Source: Melieria omissa (lineage: Eukaryota; Arthropoda; Insecta; Diptera; Ulidiidae). From it: DNA of 64,000 bases. Below, one piece after another: positions 11,601-24,300 of this stretch. Under the pieces are notes generated by a model, which was not told where the DNA came from, did no database searches, and was given only the letters and a program-made list of their open reading frames with translations. The position numbers were made by a program, and so were the translations under genes. How positions within the stretch are numbered: position 1 is the first letter of the stretch; each line of letters starts with the position of its first letter. Where the stretch lies: the NCBI GenBank assembly GCA_963971225.1, contig OZ020267.1, forward strand, positions 49,795,993 through 49,859,992, in the 5' to 3' direction.

Positions 11601-14600
11601 GCTTGAGGGGGATAATAATTCCTTAAATCATTTATGTACTTAAATCGGGTTAGAGTATATTAGTGAGATCGAGACGAATGATTTCGTTAATTTCTCTTCC
11701 GGTACGTTTCAAGCAGTAAATTAATAAGAAGAGCATAAGTACTGTCGTACAGGTTTGAAGGCCTTATTTCGGAATCGAAGTGAACGGAAATGCATGCAAT
11801 GGAATAATTCTTGCTAGATCGCAACAACACACAACTTAAATTCTGAAATGTGCTAAGTTTGTCACGTCGTGAACACATTCAGGAAAATACGAAACTGTCT
11901 TCGTCGCGGCTTCTTGTGATTAGCACTCAGTGTTCAAGAGGTGCATTCAGCGGGCGCGGTTCGGGCTTGCGTTAATAGTTCATTCAAACAAGATGCATAT
12001 GCCAACAACAATATCGCCAGTATGAACAACAATAATAATAATAACGACGCCGACAGCAGCAATAAAATCTGACATTGTTGGTGGGGGCTGGCGGCAGTGA
12101 CAGTGACAGTGTCAATGGCAACGACAACAGCCCTCGCAAAGCACCGCTGAAATGAACGACCTTGGTGACAATGACCCCAAACATTTACACCCGCTCACAC
12201 ACAAACACACTTGCGCGCAGTGAAGCGCATAGGTAGACCGCGAGGTGTCTCTTTGTTTGCGACAAAATACTGGTTGGCTTGATTTATTTTCAATTTTTAT
12301 TGCCGCCACTGTGGTTGTTGCTAATGCTGATAAGATACGAGTAGAACAGGGAAAACTTCAAGTGCGCAAATTGAATGAACGTTAATATTGTTGTTGTTAT
12401 TGACTGGCTATTGCCGTTCGGCTGTCTAGTAAGTTTGACATGCGCCGAGGCCACAGCCAAAGTTGTATTTTTTGTGGAAAAATATTAATCTCGGAATTGC
12501 CGTGCACACAATCGACTAAGCTGGCGTTAAGACAACTAATTCCAGCGCGGCTGACAAGTGATGGCAGAGGCGGAGTAGAGGGGCCGCCTTGTTGTTAGTT
12601 GAAAACAAAAAATCAAACAAACAAATATACAAAGCCCATATAGCTTTGTTTGTTTACACTCTAAAACTAAATTGGATTGCACAATTAATCATGTCGACAA
12701 ATTTCGTACGCTGCGTCCCCTCGCGCGCCGCTCTGTTGGTCAAAGTGTAACGTCAAGTGAATGAATGGAAGTAATGTAAACTACGCAATAATGTGAGGTT
12801 GACGCCTGATAAGCGGCGACAACGTGCGGATTTGAAAAGCAAAAAAACAACAATCACAACCAAATTTACAACACGACTTGTGCGCGCTTTCCACAAGGCT
12901 TTTCGCTATTGCAACTGTTGCTCCGATAACTGGAATGCAATGTTAACATGAATGAACATTTCAAAATCCTGGGCTCTTGGAGAGAGTTTAATAATTCTTT
13001 CGCAATGCGCCTAAAAGGATACTAGGCCAGGAGCGATTTACAAATCGCTTCATATATTGGCTCCCGAAGGTGAAAAACACATATAACAACACCAGGCGCA
13101 CCGACCACAGCCTGGAGAAGTGGTAATATGCCAACAACTAAACAGAATGCAATTTCCCACCGCATTGCACAGACCGCTGCTGCTTTGTGGGGACACTGAA
13201 TCGTTTGCGTGCAATTTGCGCGGGCCAAGGGATTTCCGGATTTTGAAGTTCACCCTTTGTTGCCTATTGTTGATTGCTTGCAGCTGCTGTTGTGTTGGTG
13301 CAGTGCGAATTGCACGGGTTTCTCTAGCTCTTTAGTTCTCTAGTTCCCCTCTTTAGGCTATATTCGTGCGTTCGGTTATTGACCTCCTATGCACTTCCTC
13401 AGCTGCAGCTTTGCTGTTGTCTCTCCTTGGCCGCATGTTTATGCGTTGGCATGTCGTGCAGGCTTGGTGTGGCGCCTCTACTAGTCGATTTATGTGGGGT
13501 CAGCGATGAGACTTGGAAAGTGATCGGTGAGCGTAGGTGCAATTGCCACCAACGGCCGTGTTACAATATACGCGGATGTACAGTTCGGATGGCTTCGGAT
13601 GTGTGTTTGTTGCCAGCTTATGCATCGTGTACGGTCCCCTTTTGCAGTCAAATTGAACTGGGTGTGAAAAAACTGGACCATTTCGATGGACTTGCCAACT
13701 GCCATTTGACAGAGGAGTGACGCACGATTTGCAAGAGGGGAGACTTTTCCTGTAGGAAAAAGGGGGACAGTTCACGAAATTAAATGCTGAAATTGCAATT
13801 TTTAGTGCAGTAACTACTCCATTGTTGCTGTTATTGTTATTACTATTGCAATTGCTTTTGTATAATCAGCGCCCAAAATGCGTCAATAACTTCAGGCAGC
13901 CGAGCCAATTAAAGTGGGCATTGGCCACTCGTCGAAGACCATAAACCCTCTGCAGTAGAACCTGATAAGTGGTCGCAGAGGCGACGGTCAAATGACACGA
14001 GTGATGGAGTGGTGCAAGTCAGTATTGTGCGAGCGGCACTAAAAGTGGAAGAACTTGAAAATTGCAGCCCGCCATAAATTTCTCTAATGCTGGCCGCTGT
14101 CGCAGACAATGGCGGTGTTGACTGCACTGACTGAAGTGGGGTTCAAATGGGCAATGACTTCGGGGCGACACTTGAAAGTCGCTGTGGATGAAGTGCAGTG
14201 GGTGTTGTTGAATTCACGTTTTGATGGCTCGTAGGCATTAAATGGTTACTGCATTTCGATAGCGCCATGAATCAACTGACCGAAAGACACTAATGTCCGC
14301 ACTGACCTGTACACGCGATTGTCATTGTGAAGCGTTGGGGGACATTATTTATCTCATCGTAAAGTTTATTGTAGCATTTAATTTAATTTTTTGGGAAACC
14401 AAAAGTAATTTAAAGTAACTCAAACCGAAAATTCACGGAATAGAGTCAACTATATTTTTGTGCAAAAATAGTTAAATAGCGCATTCTTGTTTGCTTCTGC
14501 TCTGGTGGAAATACACGCAAAATGTAATCATAAGATTAAGAGAACCAACCCTATGCACACATATGAATTTTTCATTTCGATTGTAAGTAGTACGACGTTT

Positions 14601-17600
14601 TAATGGTTTTCCTTTTTGCTCCCTTTTTCACCGACTTGTTCACTTCCTAATACTTCTGTGGCATGAACGTGTTTGTATTCTAATGGCGGCTGCAACTCAG
14701 TTGCATGTATCCGCGCGCTGCATTGGGTGACGGCTTGTTGATTTGTGTGGATTGGTGTGTCTGCCATTGAACGTTACGTTGTCCCTACTGGACTGCACTG
14801 CACAAGCAAGTCGGCAAATAATCCTTAGCAAAGGTTAAGGCACAGGATAACTGCAACACTTGTCATTATTGGGAGCTACGACGTTAACCGATTTTGTGTT
14901 GACGTTCTTTTCAAACCACGTATGAACGTCAGTTGCATGGCTGCTTGTTGCTATTGCTGCCGGTTCTACGATACGCTTTCATTGGCTGTCAAAGCCATAG
15001 AATCGCAACGGCGGCACCGAAGTCGGCGTAAATATGTTTGTTTGTTGTTGCCGTGAGTATATTCGGTTTTTTCTGTCATTTTCTATTGCTGGCTGCCTTG
15101 CAGTCAGCAGTCGCATGTGAACCAGTGAATTTCAGCTGCTGCAACAATTACTTCAATTCCAGTAAAACGTAATAAAACAACACCAACAATAATAACAATA
15201 ACAACATAAAAAGAGAATTGCATTGGGAGCATTGGCAGAGCCACATCTATCGCGCTCAATCCGAAAATGTGATAGTGTAACATACGCTTCCAGCTTCGCC
15301 GACAATAGCAGCAGTTGCGTTGGCTGCGGCGGCTGCGGCCGCAACTTGGAAAAATATGCGTAGTTAATGGCAAAGTAAAGTGGGGAGAAATTACGGGGTT
15401 TCATTGCTAGGCTCGCATTGCAGTCATGTTTGTTGTTGGAATTATATTGCAGCGTTAAAGAAGCGGCGGCAGCGATTGCATGCTGCAATATTCTCGCTGC
15501 AGGTAGTTGATTTAGCTTTAGTTTGATGTTTTTGTTTGTTTTTGTTATTGTTGTGGCGAATGAAAACGTTCGGTTTCCTTTTGTTGACTCCCTCCCGTCC
15601 CTCCATTCTCCACAACTGCAACATCACGTTGAGGCTTCGCCATTTGTTGCGTGTTTATTGTTTGTTTTACCGGCATTTTCGCTACCAACATTTGTGAAAT
15701 GGAAATGATTTTTGGTGGCCAATAGTCCATTGTTGTGACTGCAACTGCAACTGTCATTGTTGCCATATTGCGCCGTAGTGACTAAGATGCCTTTGGCAAT
15801 GAAAAGCGAATGAAGTCTTATAACAGTCGGAGGATTTCGGAGTTGGGATAGGAAAGATATTCAAATACATGACTTGGCCAGTATTGAGAAGTTGTTTAAA
15901 ATTTAAACACCTTAATCTTTAATTTGTTCTTTGATGAATTGTTTCATTCATGATTTGATACTCATAAGTCCATCTGCTGCTGCTTCGGATTCTGCTTGAA
16001 ACTATTTGGTCACTTACTGGCATCAATACTGGTGCACTGCTTCGTCTGTGTGCGTGTGCTACCGACATTTGAATGAGTCGGCCAAGCAATGAGCCCGTGA
16101 CTAGTTCGGTCGTAGGCTGGAAGTAACTCAAATTTCATATTGGCACCGACCGTTGGCGCATAATGCGATGCGTAGACAATGCTCTGACGCATCGTTGAAG
16201 CACTCCGTCCACATCCGCCGCTCAGTCAAGCAGCCGAGCTGCGCAGCGTATGACTGCCATGCGGTAATGATCGCGTTGAAATGCGATGCGATGACGCATA
16301 CTAAGCGAGCGATAGCAGCAATAACCACAGCAATAATGAGCACAGCAAAAAATACCCACGCCGAAAAAAGTGCAACGGCGCTGAAATACGTTGACCTTCG
16401 CCAGAGCAGTGGTGTTGCGCTGCCGCTTCTCGGGACGAGCTCTTACACACTCGGTTAGATGCTCCATGGGACTCCAGGATGCTCCGCGACTCTGGACATC
16501 GCGCATATTATTTACGCTGATCTACGTAACGAGATATTGTAACTTGCCGGCCGGTAGAGCAGCCGACTTGCCTACCACTGTTTCGGACGTTTTCGGCACG
16601 AATGTCCAAGCACTACGAATTTGCAGCGGAAAACAAAAAGGCAAGAAGCCATCTAGAAAATGACTCAAAGGAGCACAAGAAATGAACAAGTAAGCAGCGT
16701 ACTGGCCACCGCTGTAGACCAGCCTACGTCACGATGGTGCAATTCAGGGAACTTGGGCGGAATGGCGTGGAGCGGCAGCGCGCGGGTGAAGATCAGGACG
16801 CCGACCGCCATAGTCGCACATGCTGGCGGGGTTGGGTGGCTAGCTGACTGGTTGGCTGGAGCAGTGGCTACGCGGAGCCATTGGACTCTCGGCGTCACTG
16901 TCCACAGCAGCGACGCAGACCCAGACCCCAAGAGCAGGCAGCACTTCAGCATCATCCAAGTGAACGAGTCTTTTGCGTTGATCGGTCATCCGATTGTTTT
17001 GCCTTTATTCTCATTTCTACTGTTGTCATGTTAGCAGCAACTTGAATCGTTTTACTCGTGGCAGGTTTTCATGCTCACAACCATACACACACCTACACGC
17101 ATTCTACATTCTACATTACTTAGCAGGGAAGACAATGTGGAAATACTTGGCCGATGAATAGTACATGCATAAGTACATATGTATATGCGTATATATATGT
17201 AGGTTCAAAAATGGAATTTTTCATTTGGTATGTACGCTTTTGCTTTGCACAACTCGAAAACTGACCACGACAATGAATTAAGTTTTAGCATACTAGATGG
17301 TATTGGACGGAAGAACACAAACAACATGGATTTACAAACTTATTACCATTCATGCATATAAATCGTATACACTGTATGCTTAGAGGATATTTCTCCTATC
17401 TTTCATTAGCTGAAGCCTTCGTTTATCTGATGTCTTTGAAGATTTTCTTTCATAGTTATCACAATTTTGAGATAATCTCAGGAGATTTTAAACATAAAAG
17501 AGCTAAAGAACTATGGTTTATTCATAACTAGAATATCTCTAGAATGAGGTATGATAGTAATGCTTTCATTCCTCGAGCCTTAGCTGAGTTAAATGCGCAG

Positions 17601-18728
17601 TCGAACTCTTTAATGTTTGATCTGTCTGTCCCTAAATCCATGTTCATTACTTTCTTAATTCCCAGTTCCCCGTTTAAGTTTAAATTTTTCACATTGCTAA
17701 TTAGTGGTCAGCAATTACATGGATCCCTTGTTATATGGTCTCAAGACTTTAATTGGCAGAACAATCAGAATTAATATGCCAATAAAATTTTCTAATGCAT
17801 TCAAATAATTAGCCGAGAGTACAAAGATATCGACATGGGTACTTTTGCCAGATTCCAATAAATGCTAACCGTATGTGTGGAGGTTCTAATGGAAACCATT
17901 TACAAACGAGCTCACAAATCAATCACCGCCTAATCTTGCTTTAATCTCTTTTCTTCACCTTTGTGAGCTGTGACTCCTGCCGTTTGTGAAGTTTTTGATG
18001 TTAAGTGATTTTTCACATCTCCGTTTGAACTCCATTCGCTGATACTAATGACCGGCCTCGACCTCAACGCCAACGTTAAATGTAAACGAACGAACAATTG
18101 GTCGGACAGACGGGCGGACGCACTCAAGACAGCTGTAAAATTCAATTTCGCGGCGCAGCAGAAGAAAAGGTGCAGAAGGAAAGTACGAGAGAAGGAAGAA
18201 TGGAAGAGGCATTAAAATGGTAATAACTGCGTATAAGACGAGCGCATCAATTCTGAATACTGAGGCGAATGCGGCGTTGCTCATCGGCGGCACCGGCCGA
18301 TACCAGGATGGTCTGGTGTTCGATGCCGGTTGGCGTCGTTGTTGTTATTGCTGCTGCCACTGACGCCGTTGCTGGCGATGTAGATGAAGGCAGCAAATCT
18401 TGGTGTTGTTGGCGTTGTGCGTATTGTGCGCTTCCCTGGAGGTTGCCAGCGCTGTGGTGACAGACAGCGGCCGGACCAGAGTGCTTTGACTTTTGGTTTC
18501 GGTTTACATTCGATTTTTTATGTAGTAATGCCTGTTTGCGCATTTAACTTTTTAATTGTTGCGTATTGTTCTTGTTGCTTCGTTGTGCTGTGCTGCGCTG
18601 TGTCGGTGCTTTTTTGTTTATTTATGGTCGGGTAATTAAAAATGCGTAACGCTGTTTACGAGGAAGCGCCACTGCGCGCCAACTGGTGCAAAATTCCGCA
18701 GAATCACAGTGACAGTGGGCGTGCGCAC

Positions 18729-18744
18729 GTGTGTGTGTGTGTGT
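18729..18744. repeat. (GT)8 microsatellite
   Basis: Eight GT units, about 220 bp downstream in transcription (lower coordinates) of the second ratchet point. Confidence 0.9.
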
Positions 18745-18959
18745 GGCTCTGGGTACTTGTGCACTTGCTGACGGTGGATTTCAAGAGTTTGCTGCGACTT
18801 GGCAATAAAAATCTGCATTGCCTTTCAGGGATTTTTATTTGATTTTGTTTTATCGGTAAAAATTAAGTGCCGATTATGAAATCTAATCTGTGTACTTGCT
18901 CTCATTTCGCTATTCCGTTGAATAAGGTTCTGTGAAGAACATCGTTTGGCCATTATTAA

Positions 18960-18992
18960 ACTTACCTGAAAAGATAAAAGAGGAAAACAATT
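18960..18992 (-). other. Ratchet point 2 (zero-nucleotide exon)
   Basis: The minus strand reads TTTTATCTTTTCAG/GTAAGT, preceded by TTGTTTTCCTC. Acceptor AG is at 18967-18966 and GT at 18965-18964; the six-base donor is a perfect consensus. It lies about 21.5 kb after the first ratchet point, on the same strand as the coding exons. No strong second donor is obvious just downstream, unlike the site at 6676. Confidence 0.85.
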
Positions 18993-19559
18993 GATTTAAA
19001 ATACATTCAAAACCAAAAATTTTTAATTTAATATAGTATTTACTGGCACTGATTAGTCTAATTAAGGTTAGGAATGCTGGTAATAACTTAATTTTGTCCT
19101 AACTCGACTTTGGCTGTTATTCCTTACGGCCACAGAATTTAGGTGGTCTACGGATTGGGACAGGTTAGAGGCTGTTATACTCTCGGATATTGGATACTCT
19201 TCTACAAACATGCATTCAATTAGACATGAATTGTTTATAAATAGTTTCACAGATAAACTCACACCAACTGAATTCAATAATTCGACAAAACATTAACTTA
19301 ATTTCTATGATATTTTGCTAAACGCTGAAATATCGAAGAGAGACAACTGAAAGTTTAGTTTCAAGTTATTTAAATCAACTCCTGGACAATGTCGAAATAA
19401 TACGACAAATTATGTTGAAAACGCCATTGAACGCTGTTTTAATTTCATATTGACTATTGCAATCTATATGCAATCGAAACGCTGTGCTGAATCATGTCAG
19501 CGCCATTACATGCAGCGTTCGTCGCGAGACCACTGGGCGATCCATTGAAATGTCGCACT

Positions 19560-21300
19560 GTTTTAATTTTCAATGCTGTTGCTCGATGTTCGTCGCTTTT
19601 TTGGTATGATGGCCGCTGTTCTTCTACGATTTTGTGGCAACGACATGCAGCGCTGGCGACGACCACAACAGCAAAAACAACGCAACCACGATACCATTTG
19701 CGGAGCATCGAACGACCGACGTGTAATTGTGTGCGTTACATAGCGACGGCCTGTTGCTGGCGGTGCAATTTTACTACGCGTCCACCGGTCCCGGCTGCGC
19801 TGCCACGAAAACAACTCGGGTCGTACTCCAAATCGAGCCCCCTTTTTTTTCTCTCCACTGTGCGATTTTCGAATCTTTATGCGGTGCTGTTCCCGCAGTC
19901 GTTACCTAGAATTGCATCGGCCCTTGCAAGCGGCCAGGGTTGTTCTGGCACGATATATGAGTATGTACGTACGTACAAGTATTGCCATATTGTCATTGTT
20001 GTTGCTCAGTCATTACTATCAGCTGCCGTCGCTGTTGATTTTCACAGTTTCGTTGCGTTGCGTTCGCTTCGTCTTACTCGTCTGCCTGGCATTCGCCGCC
20101 GTCCACTGCCGCTTGCCGCCTCGATCCAACGCTCTTCCAGAGTTCGCAGCAGGTCGTTGCAATTGCCAGAGTTCGTTCCACTCGTATTTCAATTCGACTT
20201 CATGTTTTTGTTGCTGCTGCTTGTGTGTTGTTGCATGGCTATCCTCGTCTTCATTGTTGTTGCTTCTGTTTTGAGTCATTTTTTGTTTTGGTTGCGGAGT
20301 TTCTTCTGGATTTTCTATTTTGTTAAGCTGTTTCCTTTGCCTGCACGCTCTACTCTATTCCTCCACGTTTCCCCTCCTTTTGTGCGGCACTCGTTTTTCT
20401 TAGGCTTTTGTGGATTTTCCTCTTCCGAATTTCGCGTATACCGGCTTGGCGTCTTATAGTCGCTTTTGCTGTTGCTGATGTTTTGTTTACAAAACACGCA
20501 TCTGCTGCGAACTCCGCTGCCGCTGCGCACACTCCGCCCCTCGACGACCCATTTACAACATTTCTGCTGCCTTTTCAGCCTGTTCGATGCATTCCGGTTC
20601 ATTCCCATCCGACGTATCTGGTGCACGAACATTGCGCTCTTGTGGTTGTTGTGTTGCATTTGTGAGTTGCTGGCGCTCTTTCGTTTACTCATCCGTTTAG
20701 TCGCCCGTTCGCTGACTCGGGTCTCTTTGTTGCTGTTGTTTTGGTTGCGTTGCACCGCAAACTGGAACTGCCATGTGTGACGTCACAATCAAAGGGCATT
20801 CACTTTGTGTTTTGATGTCGGCCCCTGTTGTTGTTGTTGTTATGCGCGACGGTGTGTTGTTCACCGCGGTCGCATCGTTGATGCTTGGTTGGTTGACTGG
20901 TGGTAAAGTGGTTGCTCTTGTTTTTGTGTGTTTTGCTGTTTTCGCCGTTTGTTTACCTTTGTTGTCGCTGACGTTATTGGTGCTTTTATTGTTGCTGTTG
21001 CTGCTGCAAGTCGCACAGGTTTTTCCTTTATAGTTTTTCTTCCTTTTTCGTTTTTTTTCGTATCTTTCTTTGTGTTTTCCTTTCGCATTCGAGTTTCAGT
21101 CAACGAAAACAGAAACCAACAACAAAAATATATAAAAATGAAGTTAATCAAGCAAAAAATCTGATATTCGTACATGAGCAAAGTAAATTTCTTTGTTTTC
21201 GTATAGAATGTGATTATTCCCTCTTCGGCTGTTGCTGCTTGTCTAGGAAATTTTCAATTCGGCGTAGTACAGTCCGGTACAGTCCACCTCTTAGCCCAGT
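19560..21300 (-). other. Leader-like minus-strand region, possible alternative 5' exon
   Basis: Read on the minus strand this stretch is rich in CAA, AAC and GAAAAC runs and has several long frames without recognisable domains, the look of a fly 5' untranslated leader. Donor-like sites occur (for example CAAAG/GTAAAC near 20956 and ACGA/GTAAGA near 20081). A CRE lies inside. No initiator or TATA can be fixed. The plus strand has a 321-codon open frame that is the TTG-rich mirror of this and has no family features. It may be only simple-sequence intron. Confidence 0.2.
20778..20785. promoter_or_regulatory. Single perfect CRE palindrome
   Basis: TGACGTCA inside CATGTGTGACGTCACAATC. It falls within the minus-strand leader-like region at 19.6-21.3 kb. 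Binding by CREB/ATF-type factors is inferred from the motif only. Confidence 0.4.
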
Positions 21301-24300
21301 ATGGCGTCATTGGAGAAACAATGCGTTGACGTTGTCAGCAATTCTTAAAAAATCTGATTTTGTCAACAGGGAACAGGCAAACAATTTTACTATTAAAAAC
21401 ATAATAAAATACACCAATCAATACCACTGCAGGCTATAAAATATTTCAGGATATGACAAATGACTGTTCATAAAGAAAGAGGAGGATCGTCAAAAGACGA
21501 TCCGTTGCAACCATATTCAATATTCAAAACGTCTCATTGTAAGCAGTTATAAATGAAAGTTCTGAAAACAGGATAATCAATTTGGATTTCAGTGTGATGC
21601 GGGACTTTGTCCAATCATTGTTCGATATTCCAAAGATTGTGTGAATGCAACTCTTGAAAACATGTACAGTTATAGGCCAGGGGCCTATGTGGAAAATGTA
21701 ATTTGTTTGTTTCAATTTCGTCTTTCCGTCACGATGAATCAATTGCACTTTTGGCCTCCGAGCAGGCTGCAGCTTCCTTATTGCACCAAGCGCAGTGCTT
21801 CTACATCACCATTCCCTCAGTGCCGCCTTTTGCAGCGATTGCCGATCGCAACGATACAAACAAACAAACATACATTCTGTCAGCGCTGTTTTCGCGGTCG
21901 GCCAGCACAGTAGCAAATGCGGCCGACACTTTACGTATGTTAATGCCGTGGACCTGGAACAGATAAACGCAGCCAACACCAACCGTTGCGGCAGCCGCAG
22001 TGTTTTCTACAGCGTGTGGCAAGCTCGTGAGGCGAGATGCTGATGCGCTCGCCTCATTGCATTCGGCAATAGCCGCAACAAGAACGATGGCAACGGCATT
22101 GGCAACCATAGCACTGACAATGACGCGACGCTTCCGATGAGCCCATAGATTTCTTTTAAATTGTCATTGCAATAAATTTTGATGCGTCGTCGTGTTGTTA
22201 ACATTTGCGCCGTTGCTGCGATGTTTTTTGTGTTGTTGGTGATTTAATTGTACTGGCAGACCCCGCGATCATTGTTGCTGCCACTCAGCGTTGCAAGTTT
22301 CACGATCGACGATCGCACAAGTTTTCATCGGCTACATTGGCGATGTTTTAGCTAGCAATGCTGTTGCTGGTTGTTGTTGTTGTTGATGGCAATGCTCTTG
22401 TTCCATGGCAGAGTGCTGAAGTTGTTGCGTATTTCGAGTATTCGTAGCAGTTGGATCTGTGAAGCAGTCAGCCCTGACGCGACTTGCAATCATAGCAACT
22501 GTTGTGTTTACAGGGAAGTAAGTTCCAGACAAATATGAAATAAAGATAAATCGGAACTTGAAGTATTAGAAGGGAAAATGCGTGCTGTCATGTGGTCATC
22601 GAAAAATGTCGATCCAACTGTATTAAAATAAGTGGATTGAGGTCGCAGGTTTTTATTTTGCCCACAAGTTGCGCGGCAAGTGGCATGTCACATATATTAC
22701 GACCGCCATTTAACCCGCCATTTGCGGTTTTCACATAAAATCACACACCAACACATATGCATATAGTATTCAACTATTAAGAAACACATGTTGCATGTTC
22801 AGAGTGCAATCGAGCAAAGGAAAATTATGTGAGCCAGCAATATGACACGATAAAAACCGCGTCAGGGCATGCGAGCCTTGTTGCTGGCAACACGAAAATG
22901 GACACGCGCCCCAGAAGTCGGTTTGCGTACAGTGTGGCACAGAGGCATATGTAAAATATTTGCACCTTGCAGTGTCGCGAGGGGCGGAGTGGAATGCGGC
23001 GCCTATTGCAACACACCAAATGCCGCGGCTGTTGGTGGAAGGATAGCGGGCCGGTGGATTGCGACGGGGAGGGTAGTTGTGGTGAGGTGCAATGCGGCTT
23101 TGTTGCAATTACCAATTAAGTGCAACATGTTTTCATGTCGCTTACTTGCAGCACCGAATGCGAAGCAAAAAAGTGGAAGGAGAGGGTCATGCAAGGACAA
23201 GCGCCGGCGATCGAGCATATCCTGTCGCGTTCAGCGGGAAATGTCACGGAATGCACCATTGCTTATAAATATATACACAAACATGCACACTGTTACTAAT
23301 CGGTTCGTGGCGCCAGTGTTCTTTGCGCCTATGTGCACTGTTCTTGTCTGCATTTTACAGAAAAATATCCTTTCAACAAACACACAGGTTTTTTTCTTAG
23401 TGGTTTTGAAGCCTGTATGGGTCCAAGTGCTTGTCTCACTCTGACTGTACCTCACGCAGTTGGCGTCCTGTGCGCATTTTCCGATTCAAGCCAATTCAAC
23501 CGCTGCTCATTTTGATAATTTTCGAGTGGAAAACAATTTTGGTTTTGGCATTGCAGTTGCGTTCGTGTTATGAGGTTTCTTTCTCAGTTCATTGATCCAT
23601 GTTTCGCGCACCCCAGGTCCTATGCGCTAGTTGCAGCAGCAGCCAGCCGCATCTATGCTTCGCCGTCTGTCGATTTAGCTACTGAAAACGCCACAGCCGC
23701 GTGGTAAGGTAAACAATCGCCTCATTACTCACCATTAGGCAGACGTCTTTATTGTGGCCAGTGCACCATAAACCAGGCAATTGTTTGACCAGCCGCTGTC
23801 ATCAATCTTAGCATCCCTTCGCGACTGCGCCCAACGCATGCGGCGCGTTCAGCGCGTCGTGCGTGCGTGCCAGCGCGTCGTTCGCTAAAAATCACATTGG
23901 ACACTGCTCGTCGTCCGCCTCGTTGTGCGCGCTACAAGTGAACAAAAAATATTGTTGTTGCAGTTGTTGGCTTGGCTGATGCCAGTCGGTATTAGCAAGC
24001 GCTGACTGGTCATCGGAATGGCTAATGTGTAAATTCATCAATCAACTGCTGTCACGATGACTGTCATTGATTGGGAGTGTGCGCAAGCGCAGCGCAACGC
24101 CACTGCAAAGTCTGTGCTTTCGATAATTTGCTACTTCGGCTTTTGCGTCTTCCTACATATTTAGTTTCTGGTTATGCGTTGTTGTTTGTTGCGCTGTGCG
24201 ATCGCTGATTGAAGAGATTGGCCAACGCTGCGAGTATTGCCGACGATTGCAATAATTATTGCTCGACCAATGGTAATGGCATATCTCGAGAGCCGGAAAA

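Larger units (their letters stand above)
6707..18959. other. Gene-free intronic sequence between ratchet points 3 and 2
   Basis: Contains the CRE pair and TATA-like site near 8.5-8.65 kb, an AP-1 match TGAGTCA at 9208-9214, CAG/CAA tracts near 11.1 and 12.0 kb, and a GC-rich patch at about 16.1-17.0 kb with overlapping frames on both strands but no known domain. No transposon was recognised in these 12 kb, in contrast to the flanks. Confidence 0.45.

Noticed and set aside
19494..20459. 321-codon plus-strand open frame
   Set aside because: Longest in the window but made of TTG/GTT/CTT-rich sequence with Leu, Val, Cys and Arg runs, no domain or splice context, and mirrored by CAA-rich leader-like sequence on the other strand.
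22869..23444. 191-codon plus-strand open frame
   Set aside because: GC-richer patch with overlapping open frames on the opposite strand; no recognisable motif or convincing gene structure.
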